A DNA stretch of 64,000 nucleotides from CAZNYN01 sp964422205. GTDB taxonomy: Bacteria; Synergistota; Synergistia; Synergistales; Synergistaceae. Within the stretch, counting starts at the first letter, position 1. Every line of letters starts with the position of its first letter. Made by a program: the position numbers and the translations under genes. Below the pieces are notes generated by a model that was given only the letters and a program-made list of their open reading frames with translations, had not been told where the DNA came from and did not search any database. The DNA lies in contig CAYRAI010000002.1 of the NCBI GenBank assembly GCA_964422205.1, forward strand, positions 1 through 64,000, written 5' to 3'. Of the stretch, positions 1 through 7,747 are shown in pieces.

Positions 1-846
1 GCCCATGAAGCTGTTGTCGACATCTTTCCATTTAAGAGCGCCTGTCAGAATCATTACGACTATTGCCGCAAGAGCTCCCAAGGGAAGAGAACCTGCCCAG
101 AGCTGAACCGCAAATGCAACAAGTATCGCAAGTGCCGCGAGCATGTGTGTTTTTGTGAAGCGATCCTCTATTACTTCGTCAGTGCCTCCGAGAATCGGCT
201 TGTTCTCATACTTTCTTGTCCTGTTGTAGGAGAAGAATACCGCTATCAGAAGACCTACAAACATTCCGAGTCCGATAATCCATGTGTAGTGGAATACTCC
301 CTCTTTAGCGACTTCCACACCGTTTCTGCCCATCTCTGAGGCCAAAATTCCGTGGAAAATGAGCCCGAAACCTATGGGAAGAGTAATGTAGGGAAACTTA
401 AGTCCGAAAGCGAGAGCGCACGCAACCTGACGACGATCGACGCCGAGCTGGTTAAAGAGATAGAGAAGAGGGGGAATAAGAATGGGAATAAACGCGATGT
501 GAACGGGAACAAGGTTCTGTGAGAGGCATGCGATGCCTGCGAGCAAGAATATTAAAATCATCTTGCGCCCTTTTACAACTTTCGCGATTCTCATACAGGC
601 AACATTTGCAAGACCTGTTTTATTGATTGCGACGGCAAATGTTCCAAGAAGGAAATATGCCAAAGCTGTTTCTGAGTTTCCGCCCATTCCGTTTATAAGT
701 GTAGACATTACATCCGGAATCGGCATTCCTGCTGCAATACCGGCGGCCACAGCCGCTATTAAAAGAGCAAGTACAATGTTGAGGTTGATAAGACATAGAG
801 CAATCATAACAACTACTGATACTACTACCGGGTTAGTCAATAACAT
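1..846 (-). CDS. Na+/H+ antiporter family (NhaC/YuiF-like) permease, 3' end outside the window
   Basis: An open frame of 282 codons on the minus strand begins with ATG at 846 and runs off the window at position 1 without a stop. The start has a strong AGGAGGT ribosome binding site about six bases upstream. The protein begins MLLTNPVVVSVVVMIALC and continues as a series of hydrophobic helices with a Gly-rich stretch (INGMGGNSETALAYFLLG) and an SQNLVPVHIAFIPILIPPL segment. These features resemble the Na+/H+ antiporter superfamily that includes the amino-acid transporter YuiF. The role is inferred to be ion-coupled uptake or exchange of a small organic solute at the inner membrane; the substrate cannot be told from sequence. 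It has its own promoter and is separated from the upstream racemase gene by a terminator, so it is probably a separate transcription unit. Confidence 0.82.
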   Translation of the reverse strand, partial: MLLTNPVVVSVVVMIALCLINLNIVLALLIAAVAAGIAAGMPIPDVMSTLINGMGGNSETALAYFLLGTFAVAINKTGLANVACMRIAKVVKGRKMILIFLLAGIACLSQNLVPVHIAFIPILIPPLLYLFNQLGVDRRQVACALAFGLKFPYITLPIGFGLIFHGILASEMGRNGVEVAKEGVFHYTWIIGLGMFVGLLIAVFFSYNRTRKYENKPILGGTDEVIEDRFTKTHMLAALAILVAFAVQLWAGSLPLGALAAIVVMILTGALKWKDVDNSFMG

Positions 847-890
847 AATATACCTCCTGATTTTGTATAAAGATATTTACAGCGATTAAG

Positions 891-919
891 ATTATATCAT
901 TAACTTTGCCGTTTAACAA
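891..919 (-). promoter_or_regulatory. Sigma-70-type promoter of the antiporter gene
   Basis: On the minus strand a -35 TTGTTA (919-914) and a perfect -10 TATAAT (896-891) are separated by exactly 17 bases. The -10 lies about 45 bases before the antiporter ATG. No operator is evident between promoter and start. Confidence 0.7.
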
Positions 920-1000
920 ATATTTTTAATGTATTTACCCTATTGTACTTTTAGTTTACCGCTTATTTTAGTAAACGTAGGTATTTATTTTAAAGTACAC

Positions 1001-1035
1001 AAAAATCCGCAGCCGTTCAAGGACTGCGGATTTTT
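1001..1035. terminator. Intrinsic terminator after the racemase gene
   Basis: A perfect 12-bp inverted repeat (AAAAATCCGCAG, 11-base loop, CTGCGGATTTTT). It lies 38 bases past the stop of the minus-strand racemase and ends in a T-run in that direction. The symmetry could let it work both ways. Confidence 0.88.
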
Positions 1036-1073
1036 GTTCCTGTGCTTTAGTTATTTACAGTGATAAATTGCTA

Positions 1074-2144
1074 CTATTCAAACACCTTTGTGACATATGG
1101 TGAAGTAGAAGCAGATAACATTGACGTGTAGTCAGGATAGAAGGAGGCAATGTCTCCCAATTTGTATTCACCGCAGCACTCTTCGATATCGACAAGCAAA
1201 TGGTCGCTTGAGGCCGTGATTATTTGCATTCTGGAATCTAAAGGAACAAGGCCCTCTATACGCACATCTTGCTTTCCTATCGCAAGTATTCCGCGCAGTC
1301 TGTCTCCTCTGTCCTCAAAGACTGGCACATTGCCGAAAGCATCGTGGCCGACTTCGCCTATCGGCAGAGTAGGCTTCTTGCGTATCTCGACAAATTCCGC
1401 CTCTATCTTCATTGTATTTTGAGCCAGAATATCGATATTCATGCCGAATGAAGTATCGCTTCCGAGCAGCAATGCCTCACCTATTCTCAGGTTGTTTACC
1501 CTATCAGGCATATTGCCCTCAAGCATTCTGACAAAGGAGCACGTTCCGCCGCCGGAAACTATCGGGAGTTTTTTGCCCATTGCCCTTCCCAGCATTTCTC
1601 CGTAATCGGCAAGCAGGCTCATATTTTCATAAGAAGGCAGAACTCCGCTTGCGCATGAGAAGTTGGCTCCGACTCCTTCTATTTTAAGCAGAGGCGATAT
1701 TTTCTTAAGTTCCTCACACATATTTTCTATCTCCGTAAACCAGAAGCCTTCGCGTAGGTCTCCCATGTCGAACATCAGGACGCATGAGTGCTCTTTTCCC
1801 TTTGCTTCGCAAATGCGGGAGATGCTCTTTATCGTTTCAAGTTCCGAAACCAGAGAGTATGTGCACAGTTCAACAACTTCTTCAAGCTCAGAGAGCATAG
1901 GTATGCGGATAAGAGCATAGTCCGCATCCACTCCGGCTTCTTTCATCTTGCGTATGTTGGCAATTCTGCTGTCTGCTATGACTTTGAAGCCTGCTTCCTT
2001 GTAAGCTGCAGCAATTTCCGGATATGCTGATATTCCTTTTGAGACAGCCCAGAGAGAGACTCCCCTCTTAGCTGTTTCTCTGATTAATACTTCTCCGTTT
2101 TTCTTTATTTTTTGTAAATCTACTCTCAAAATCGGGTATGACAT
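1074..2144 (-). CDS. PLP-dependent alanine/ornithine racemase-family protein
   Basis: A 356-aa protein of the fold-type III PLP family (alanine racemase N-terminal domain). The stretch LWAVSKGISAYPEIA near residues 32-46 carries the lysine expected to bind PLP, at the place where alanine racemases have AVxKANAYG. The divergence from that motif, the single-barrel architecture and the length fit the alanine/ornithine racemase subgroup, in which Clostridium ornithine racemase (Orr) interconverts L- and D-ornithine for ornithine fermentation. Known of the family: cytoplasmic, PLP-bound. Inferred: ornithine or a related amino acid as substrate; no ornithine aminomutase genes are in view to confirm it. 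The ATG at 2144 has GGAGAG seven bases upstream. The gene follows hom by 66 bases on the same strand and ends in a terminator. Confidence 0.82.
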   Translation of the reverse strand: MSYPILRVDLQKIKKNGEVLIRETAKRGVSLWAVSKGISAYPEIAAAYKEAGFKVIADSRIANIRKMKEAGVDADYALIRIPMLSELEEVVELCTYSLVSELETIKSISRICEAKGKEHSCVLMFDMGDLREGFWFTEIENMCEELKKISPLLKIEGVGANFSCASGVLPSYENMSLLADYGEMLGRAMGKKLPIVSGGGTCSFVRMLEGNMPDRVNNLRIGEALLLGSDTSFGMNIDILAQNTMKIEAEFVEIRKKPTLPIGEVGHDAFGNVPVFEDRGDRLRGILAIGKQDVRIEGLVPLDSRMQIITASSDHLLVDIEECCGEYKLGDIASFYPDYTSMLSASTSPYVTKVFE

Positions 2145-2210
2145 GTCATCACTCTCCAGTCAAAATGTCATGTACAAATTGTAATTCATTGCGATGCCGG
2201 GATATACGTG

Positions 2211-3248
2211 CTAATGGCTGAACTGCTGCTCCGTTTTTTCCGATATTGTTATTAAATCTTCTATAACTCCGAAAGCCGTGTCTATAAGGCGAGGATTTTC
2301 CTGAACCAGTGTATTTGGATGCATAAGGTCGGACTCGATGCGCACTGCGGAGCCAAAATGGGATATCATAGAGAAGATATCGTCTTGGTCAACCTCTTCA
2401 ACTTTTACGGAGGCCTTAACATTGCCGCAGTCTGTCTCTCCGCGGCATATCAGCTTAAGGCGCCTGCCGCGCGCCAAGGCATCCTGCGCCATTTTGGGGG
2501 TTACCGAAGCGATTCCCTCCCTGTCAACATCAAGAGGGGTGATAGCTCCCCCCATAAGAACATTTACAATAGCAGCTGTTTTTGCGGCGGGATCCCAGCC
2601 GTCTGTGTCCATAGTCGGGTCTGCCTCGGCAATTCCTTCTTCCTGAGCTTTTTTTACCCCGTCCGCGAATGTACCTCCATTTTCCATAAATGACAGGATA
2701 AAGTTTGTCGTGCCGTTGAGCACACCGGCAAAACCTTTTACAGATGCTCCTTTCATGCATCTTGAGACAAGGTTGAATAGGGGAGCTCCATCCATAACGG
2801 CGGATTCAAAAAGGTACAAAGCGTTATTTTTATCGGCAAGCTCTTTAAGGCTTCGATATGCAAAGCTCACAGGCCCTTTGTTGGCCGATGCGACGGACTT
2901 TCCTCTTTCAAGCGCGGCTCTGATATGAGATATGGCTGGCTCTCCTCTTCCCTTTATAGACAATGCGGAGAGCTCGACAAGGACATCGTAGTCAAGCGTC
3001 TTGGCAGCTTCGAGAGGGGTAAGTGCGGAGAGACCGATACCGTCTCTTGTAAGCCTTCCATTTTCCTTCAAATTTTTCAGAACAGCAGTCAGGTTAATAC
3101 CGTTTGGATTTTCTATTCCGCCGTGTCTGCCTGTAAAAATGCCCACAACTGTGGGTGCAAGCGTCAGATTGGGATAGAGCTCCCTTTCCGAGAATATGCG
3201 CGCCATCTCCTTGGCGACGTTGCCAAAACCTATAAATAGTAATTTCAT
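2211..3248 (-). CDS. hom: Homoserine dehydrogenase
   Basis: A 345-aa protein converting aspartate semialdehyde to homoserine with NAD(P)H, the branch point to threonine and methionine. The N-terminal Rossmann motif IGFGNVAKEMA (residues 5-15) is followed by the conserved SANKGPV segment, which carries the catalytic-region lysine, and by LNGTTNFILSFME (about residues 180-192). EADPTMDTDGWDPAAK gives the substrate-binding Glu/Asp and the lysine of the family. It is the short form: the C-terminal ACT regulatory domain of about 80-90 residues found in many homologues is absent, so threonine feedback through ACT is not expected. The ATG has AAGGAG seven bases upstream. It is first in a two-gene unit with the downstream racemase. 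Confidence 0.95.
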   Translation of the reverse strand: MKLLFIGFGNVAKEMARIFSERELYPNLTLAPTVVGIFTGRHGGIENPNGINLTAVLKNLKENGRLTRDGIGLSALTPLEAAKTLDYDVLVELSALSIKGRGEPAISHIRAALERGKSVASANKGPVSFAYRSLKELADKNNALYLFESAVMDGAPLFNLVSRCMKGASVKGFAGVLNGTTNFILSFMENGGTFADGVKKAQEEGIAEADPTMDTDGWDPAAKTAAIVNVLMGGAITPLDVDREGIASVTPKMAQDALARGRRLKLICRGETDCGNVKASVKVEEVDQDDIFSMISHFGSAVRIESDLMHPNTLVQENPRLIDTAFGVIEDLITISEKTEQQFSH

Positions 3249-3468
3249 GTTGATTCTCCTTTAGAGCAGTAAAAACGTTAATGCTAAATTTGAGCACATT
3301 GCTTTATTTTAACGCCAAGAGACGGATAATGGAATATCATAACGGCTTTGCAAATTAACTTTCGCTGATATGTACATAGCTAAGAGGAAGAATTTTTGCT
3401 CTTTGCAGCGCCTCTATTTGCTGATGGTATAATGATAATGTAAAATTTTATGAAAAGCAGGTGACGTA

Positions 3469-4449
3469 ATGAACGCTCTTCCGATTAACCCATCCTTTAC
3501 CGATGTAATGATGGCTTACAGATTTTTAAGCAAAAAAGTAAGACACACTCCTACAGAATACTCCTATTCTCTCAGTGAGATAGTACAGGCTCCCGTATAT
3601 ATCAAATGGGAGAATCAGCAGATGTGCGGCTCTTTTAAACTGCGCGGAGCTCTTTACAAGATGCATTCTCTCTCTCCCGAAGAGCGGGGAAGAGGAGTAG
3701 TGACCTGCTCTAGCGGAAACCACGGACAGGGGGTCGCCTTAGCGGCAAAGGAGCTTAAGATAAAGACTGTCATCTTCGTGCCCGATGTCTGCCCCAAGAC
3801 AAAGAAAGACGCAATTAAAAGACGCGGAGGAGAATTTGTAACTCTTTCGGTATGCGACGGAGATTTTGATTTTGCAGAAAATTCGGCTCACAGATATGCG
3901 GCAGAGACGGGAATGACTTATATATCTTCTTTTGAGGACGCGACGGTCATATCGGGACAGGGCACTGCCGGGCTTGAAATGTTTATGGATGAGCCGGACA
4001 TAGATCTGCTCATAGTTCCTGCAGGAGGCGGAGGACTTATGAACGGTGTAGCTATATCGGCAAAAGCTGTAAACCCATCCGTGGAGATTTGGGGTGTACA
4101 GTCTGTAGCTTCAAATCCCTGGGTAGTCTCGTGGCCCGACGGTATAGTAAAGGAAGTAGAGTATCTTGAGACTCTGGCTGACGGCCTTGCCGGGTATATT
4201 CCGCAAAGCCTGCTTTCACTGGCGAAAGAGCGTGTGACAGGCATACATGAAGTCACAGAGGAAGATATAGCCGAGGCAATAGCGTTTCTCCACAGGGAGC
4301 ACCACCAGATAGTGGAAGGCGCGGGAGCTGTCGGAGTCGCGGCTCTGCTTAAGGGAAAAGCCAAACCGAATGGGCGCAAGACCGGAGTTGTAATTTCCGG
4401 AGGCAATATTGACGAGGCAAAGCTTAAAGCGATACTGAGCAAATATTAA
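3469..4449 (+). CDS. tdcB: Threonine dehydratase (TdcB-like, no regulatory domain)
   Basis: A 326-aa fold-type II PLP enzyme that deaminates L-threonine (and usually L-serine) to 2-oxobutyrate or pyruvate. The PLP lysine is in CGSFKLRGALYKM (about residue 54), the phosphate-binding glycine loop is PAGGGGLMNG (about residues 184-193), and SSGNHGQGVALAAK is the family's substrate loop. At 326 aa it lacks the C-terminal ACT-like domains of biosynthetic IlvA, so it matches the catabolic form or a serine/threonine racemase-type paralogue. It is divergent from hom across a 220-base gap; a TATAAT -10 hexamer lies at 3428-3433, without a convincing -35. The start is preceded by a weak AGCAGGTG site. 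In an amino-acid fermenter it would feed threonine carbon into 2-oxo-acid oxidation (inference). Confidence 0.9.
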   Translation: MNALPINPSFTDVMMAYRFLSKKVRHTPTEYSYSLSEIVQAPVYIKWENQQMCGSFKLRGALYKMHSLSPEERGRGVVTCSSGNHGQGVALAAKELKIKTVIFVPDVCPKTKKDAIKRRGGEFVTLSVCDGDFDFAENSAHRYAAETGMTYISSFEDATVISGQGTAGLEMFMDEPDIDLLIVPAGGGGLMNGVAISAKAVNPSVEIWGVQSVASNPWVVSWPDGIVKEVEYLETLADGLAGYIPQSLLSLAKERVTGIHEVTEEDIAEAIAFLHREHHQIVEGAGAVGVAALLKGKAKPNGRKTGVVISGGNIDEAKLKAILSKY

Positions 4450-4514
4450 GCAAAATATCTTTATGCTCTATGGCGCTTTGAGATAGAGCGCACATATCTT
4501 TCTCATATAACTAA

Positions 4515-4544
4515 AAGGCGGGGACCCATTCGGGTTCCCGCCTT
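4515..4544. terminator. Terminator between convergent tdcB and rhodanese genes
   Basis: A 13-bp stem with one G-T pair (AAGGCGGGGACCC / GGGTTCCCGCCTT) and a 4-base loop, between the convergent stops at 4449 and 4561. It is flanked by A and T residues on either side, so it could serve both genes. Confidence 0.85.
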
Positions 4545-4560
4545 CTTTATCGTATGGTTC

Positions 4561-5727
4561 TTATTCGGCTTTTTCGAGAGGCAGGTGCTTTGCTCCCGCC
4601 CATGCCTGGAATCCTTCGTCGTAACACTGTGACTTGTGGAAGCCCGCGTAGCGGAGAGCCATTGTCACAAATGCAGCTCTGACCCCGGCTGTGTCATAGA
4701 CCACTATTTCGGTGTCGCGAGTGATGCCTGCCTTGTTAAGGAGTTCTTCTATTTCAGGTTCGTCCTTAAAGTTGTAGCTCGAAGTTACAAAATTGCTCAT
4801 TTCGATATTTACGGCTCCTGGAAGGTGTCCGGCACGTTTTTCCTGGAAGGGACGTATTTTTCCGTCATATTCAGCCGGTGTGCGGACGTCAAGGATTACA
4901 AGTCCTTCTTTGCCGAGATTGTTGTTTATCCACTCTGTATTTACGAGATAGTTTGCTTTGTATTCCTTTACCTGGAAGGGCACGGCTTTGTTGCTGTGCC
5001 TTGTCTTTACCACTTTGCCGCCTGCCGCTTTCCAGGCTGTGAGACCTCCGTCAAGAATCTTCGCATTTTTAATGCCGCTCATGCGCAGAATCCACAGTGT
5101 CCAGCCGCTCTGTCCCCAACCGCCGGCATCGTCATAAATTACAACTGTCTTTTTGCCGTTGATTCCAAGGGCTCCTATTCTCTTGCCCATTGTTGACGGA
5201 GCGTATATTGTACCGTATTTCATACTGCCTGTAGGTGCGGACATGTTGGCAAAATATGTCCAAGAGGCGTTTACCGCTCCCTGTATGTGTCCGCCGGTAT
5301 AGAGGCTTTCGGGGCGTGCGTCTACGAGGACTGCGCCGGCTCTGTTCTTAAGCAGCCATTCCGGCGTTACAAGTATGCTCTGTTCTGTTTCAGGATCTCC
5401 TGCCTTCATGGGAGAGGGTTTAATAGGACGGACTGTTTCCGCAGGCTGAACTTCCTGAGCTTTGTTGTCCGCTGATTTTACAGTCTTTTCGGCGCTCTGA
5501 GCTGTCTTGTCGGCAGATGCAGGGGCATTCTTAACTTGTGTCTCTGTCTTGCTTGCAGTCTTTGGCGCATCTTTCTTTTCCTGTGCAGCAGGCGTTTTTG
5601 TTATTTCGGCTATAGCCTCGGCTGCCTCGTTCTTTTTGTCGGAAGATACCGCATTTTCCGCGGCAAACGCCGCCGAAGAGAATGCAAATATAGCAAGTAC
5701 CATCATCGCTGTCAGAATTTTTTTCAT
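4561..5727 (-). CDS. Secreted two-domain rhodanese-like protein lacking the catalytic cysteine
   Basis: A 388-aa protein with a cleavable signal peptide (MKKILTAMMVLAIFAFSSAAFA). An Ala/Lys/Thr-rich linker to about residue 110 follows, then two rhodanese domains. Domain 1 (about 115-235) has VLVDARPESLYTGGHIQGA and VIYDDAGGWGQSGW, as in the non-catalytic half of thiosulfate sulfurtransferases. Domain 2 (about 255-385) has VILDVRTPAEYDG and then VVYDTAGVRAAF, where the catalytic loop normally reads YCxxGxRA. The nucleophilic Cys is Asp. The only cysteine in the protein is in SQCYDEGFQAW near the C-terminus. Ordinary sulfur-transfer chemistry therefore looks impossible; a binding or structural role in the periplasm is inferred. 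AAAGGA precedes the ATG by seven bases. It is 99 bases downstream of the LPS operon's last gene. Confidence 0.87.
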   Translation of the reverse strand: MKKILTAMMVLAIFAFSSAAFAAENAVSSDKKNEAAEAIAEITKTPAAQEKKDAPKTASKTETQVKNAPASADKTAQSAEKTVKSADNKAQEVQPAETVRPIKPSPMKAGDPETEQSILVTPEWLLKNRAGAVLVDARPESLYTGGHIQGAVNASWTYFANMSAPTGSMKYGTIYAPSTMGKRIGALGINGKKTVVIYDDAGGWGQSGWTLWILRMSGIKNAKILDGGLTAWKAAGGKVVKTRHSNKAVPFQVKEYKANYLVNTEWINNNLGKEGLVILDVRTPAEYDGKIRPFQEKRAGHLPGAVNIEMSNFVTSSYNFKDEPEIEELLNKAGITRDTEIVVYDTAGVRAAFVTMALRYAGFHKSQCYDEGFQAWAGAKHLPLEKAE

Positions 5728-5826
5728 AAAATCATCCTTTCCTCTGTTTCCGCAAATTTGCAGGGATTATATTAACAGTTTTAGCTCCGTGAACAATCTG
5801 CGAAAATACCCGTTTAAATCATATTT

Positions 5827-6999
5827 TTAATTCCAATTTTCGGCAATCCAGTGTGCCGCTCTCTTTGCTTCGTTAAAATCTTCTCTCATATCGGACTCTA
5901 TATCTGAAGAGAGCTGCGAGTGTCTCTCTATAAACCATTCTTCAAACTCAATGAGAGCTCCGTGGCGCGAGAAGTGTTCAAAAACCATATCAAATTTCGG
6001 AATGCCCCAAAGAAGTTTGGGATCGACAGCACCGGCATTTACAAGGGAGGCTGTCATTTTTTGAAGTATATTTTTTACGCCTTTTTTGTGCTCCACTCTC
6101 ATAAGAATAGGACGTTGGCCGCCTGTTACTGTCTCTGAGACCATGTTGACCGAATCCTCAGTGCAGAATACTTCGTCTGAAAAGCCCAGCATTGCCGGAA
6201 TAGGGTTAAATGGGTCTTCTTCGGCTATTAGAAGGTATCTTACTGATTCAGAGTGGGTGGCCAGAGTTTTGAGGGTCTTTGCCGCTTCGTGGGAAGTTCT
6301 CCTTGACGTTGTGATGTATAAGTCCGCTCCGTCTTCCTCGGCTGCCGCCATTATCCTGCCTACGCTTTTCTTTATCCACTCGGAGGAGAGTGTGTAGTTT
6401 GCATCATCTCCTCCTATAAGAATAGACCATATCTTCTCGGCCTTTGACGGGTACTCTTCAAGAAGCCTGCGTGCCTCTTTTTCAAGGTTTGTTTTGACTA
6501 CAGCATTCGGAGAACCAAGTGTGACAAATATGTTGGGCTTCCTATCCGGGTAATCGTGTTCGGGGACTATTGCATAGTCAAAAGGCTCTGTGCCGACAAC
6601 GCTCGGAGTCATTATTGTCGCGCAGGCGCAGCGCCATATGTAGCCTAAGGCCAGGTTGTAAGGAGCCGGCGAGCTTCCGGCGGAGAGGATAAGAATTTCG
6701 TGTGAGCCTTCCCTTATGTTTCTCTCCGCAAACCACTGTCCGACTCTTCGGACCAGAGCATCGCCGTTTGACATGGAGAGCCACTCTCTTGCATCGCGTC
6801 TGTTTCCAGCAGTGAGCTTCCTCGATGCGCTCCTTGAGCGGCTTTTGGCAGTGCCTGTCAGAATTGGCACTTCCAACTCTAAAATCTCTGCTCCTGTCAG
6901 CTCCGAAAGCCAAAGGGCAACCCCGCGGCTCTGATTCAGATGTCCGCGTATCCCGTCGCTGAGTATGAGTATGAGGCTGATTCGTGCGTTTTCTTTCAT
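5827..6999 (-). CDS. ELM1/GtrOC1-family putative glycosyltransferase
   Basis: A 390-aa protein resembling the Mito_fiss_Elm1 family, bacterial members of which are annotated as GtrOC1-type putative glycosyltransferases. Supporting features are the N-terminal LSDGIRGHLNQSRGVA, the central YAIVPEHDYPD and LGSPN motifs, a WSILIGGDDANYTL strand-loop, and SVNMVSETVTGGQRPIL near residues 290-306, where nucleotide sugars bind in GT-B folds. It starts one base after the kdsB stop (TAA-A-ATG) and is the last gene of the LPS operon. A role in adding a sugar to the inner core next to Kdo is therefore inferred from context rather than shown. No signal peptide is visible, which fits a cytoplasmic-face enzyme. 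Confidence 0.75.
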   Translation of the reverse strand: MKENARISLILILSDGIRGHLNQSRGVALWLSELTGAEILELEVPILTGTAKSRSRSASRKLTAGNRRDAREWLSMSNGDALVRRVGQWFAERNIREGSHEILILSAGSSPAPYNLALGYIWRCACATIMTPSVVGTEPFDYAIVPEHDYPDRKPNIFVTLGSPNAVVKTNLEKEARRLLEEYPSKAEKIWSILIGGDDANYTLSSEWIKKSVGRIMAAAEEDGADLYITTSRRTSHEAAKTLKTLATHSESVRYLLIAEEDPFNPIPAMLGFSDEVFCTEDSVNMVSETVTGGQRPILMRVEHKKGVKNILQKMTASLVNAGAVDPKLLWGIPKFDMVFEHFSRHGALIEFEEWFIERHSQLSSDIESDMREDFNEAKRAAHWIAENWN

Positions 7000-7000
7000 T

Positions 7001-7747
7001 TTACTGCCTTTTGCTTGACATTATTTCGCGAACCTTTTCAAGGTCTTCCGCAGTGTTTACGTTGGGGCCTGCAGAGGGATATTTTGTCGGTATAACTGTC
7101 ATTGTATAGCCGTGCTCAAGTATGCGGAGCTGTTCAAGGGACTCTGTTAGCATGAGCGGAGTCTTCGGAAGTTCCACCATTTTAAGCAGAAATTTTTTTG
7201 TAAATGCATATATGCCCAGGTGTTCCCAGACCATGCACTCTGCTGCGTTTCTCCTGTAAGGTATGGGTGAGCGGCTGAAGTAGAGAGCTCTGCCGTTTAG
7301 AGCCCTTACCACTTTGACTATGTTGGGGTTGTTGAAATCCTCGTCGTTCTTTATAGGCACGCATGATGTGGCAGAATCGGCATCAGGGTCGGCAATGAGA
7401 CCTTCTGCAAGCTCTTTGAGCATCCTTGGGTCTATCATGGGTTCATCGCCCTGTATATTGACCACGTAGTCTGTGTCAATGTTGCGCGCCACTTCCGCGA
7501 CACGGCTTGAGCCGTCCGGATGATCCGGAGATGTCATCACGACATCTCCGCCGAACTTTTCGACTGCTTCGTAAACTCTCCTGTCGTCGGTGGCAACCAC
7601 AACTCGGAAGAATATTCCGGAAGCCAAGGCTCTTCTGTAAACGTGCTCAACCATTGTCTTTCCGGATATTTCAAGAAGAGGCTTTCCGGGAAGCCTGGAT
7701 GATGCATACCTTGACGGTATAACACCAAGAATTTTAGGCATTGACAT
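7001..7747 (-). CDS. kdsB: 3-deoxy-manno-octulosonate cytidylyltransferase (CMP-Kdo synthetase)
   Basis: A 248-aa nucleotidyltransferase that activates Kdo with CTP to CMP-Kdo. The signature IPSRYASSRLPGKPLLEISG is at the N-terminus. VVATDDRRV, VVMTSPDHPDGSSRVAEVA and VVNIQGDEPMIDP follow in the order expected for KdsB. The frame is open for six further codons upstream to 7765, but I take the ATG at 7747 because it overlaps the stop of the preceding gene as TAATG, has a GGAAGG site in range, and gives the usual KdsB N-terminus. Confidence 0.96.
   Translation of the reverse strand: MSMPKILGVIPSRYASSRLPGKPLLEISGKTMVEHVYRRALASGIFFRVVVATDDRRVYEAVEKFGGDVVMTSPDHPDGSSRVAEVARNIDTDYVVNIQGDEPMIDPRMLKELAEGLIADPDADSATSCVPIKNDEDFNNPNIVKVVRALNGRALYFSRSPIPYRRNAAECMVWEHLGIYAFTKKFLLKMVELPKTPLMLTESLEQLRILEHGYTMTVIPTKYPSAGPNVNTAEDLEKVREIMSSKRQ

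Noticed and set aside
533..889. 118-codon plus-strand open frame
   Set aside because: It lies antisense to the antiporter gene, which has a promoter, a strong ribosome binding site and a recognisable membrane-protein sequence.
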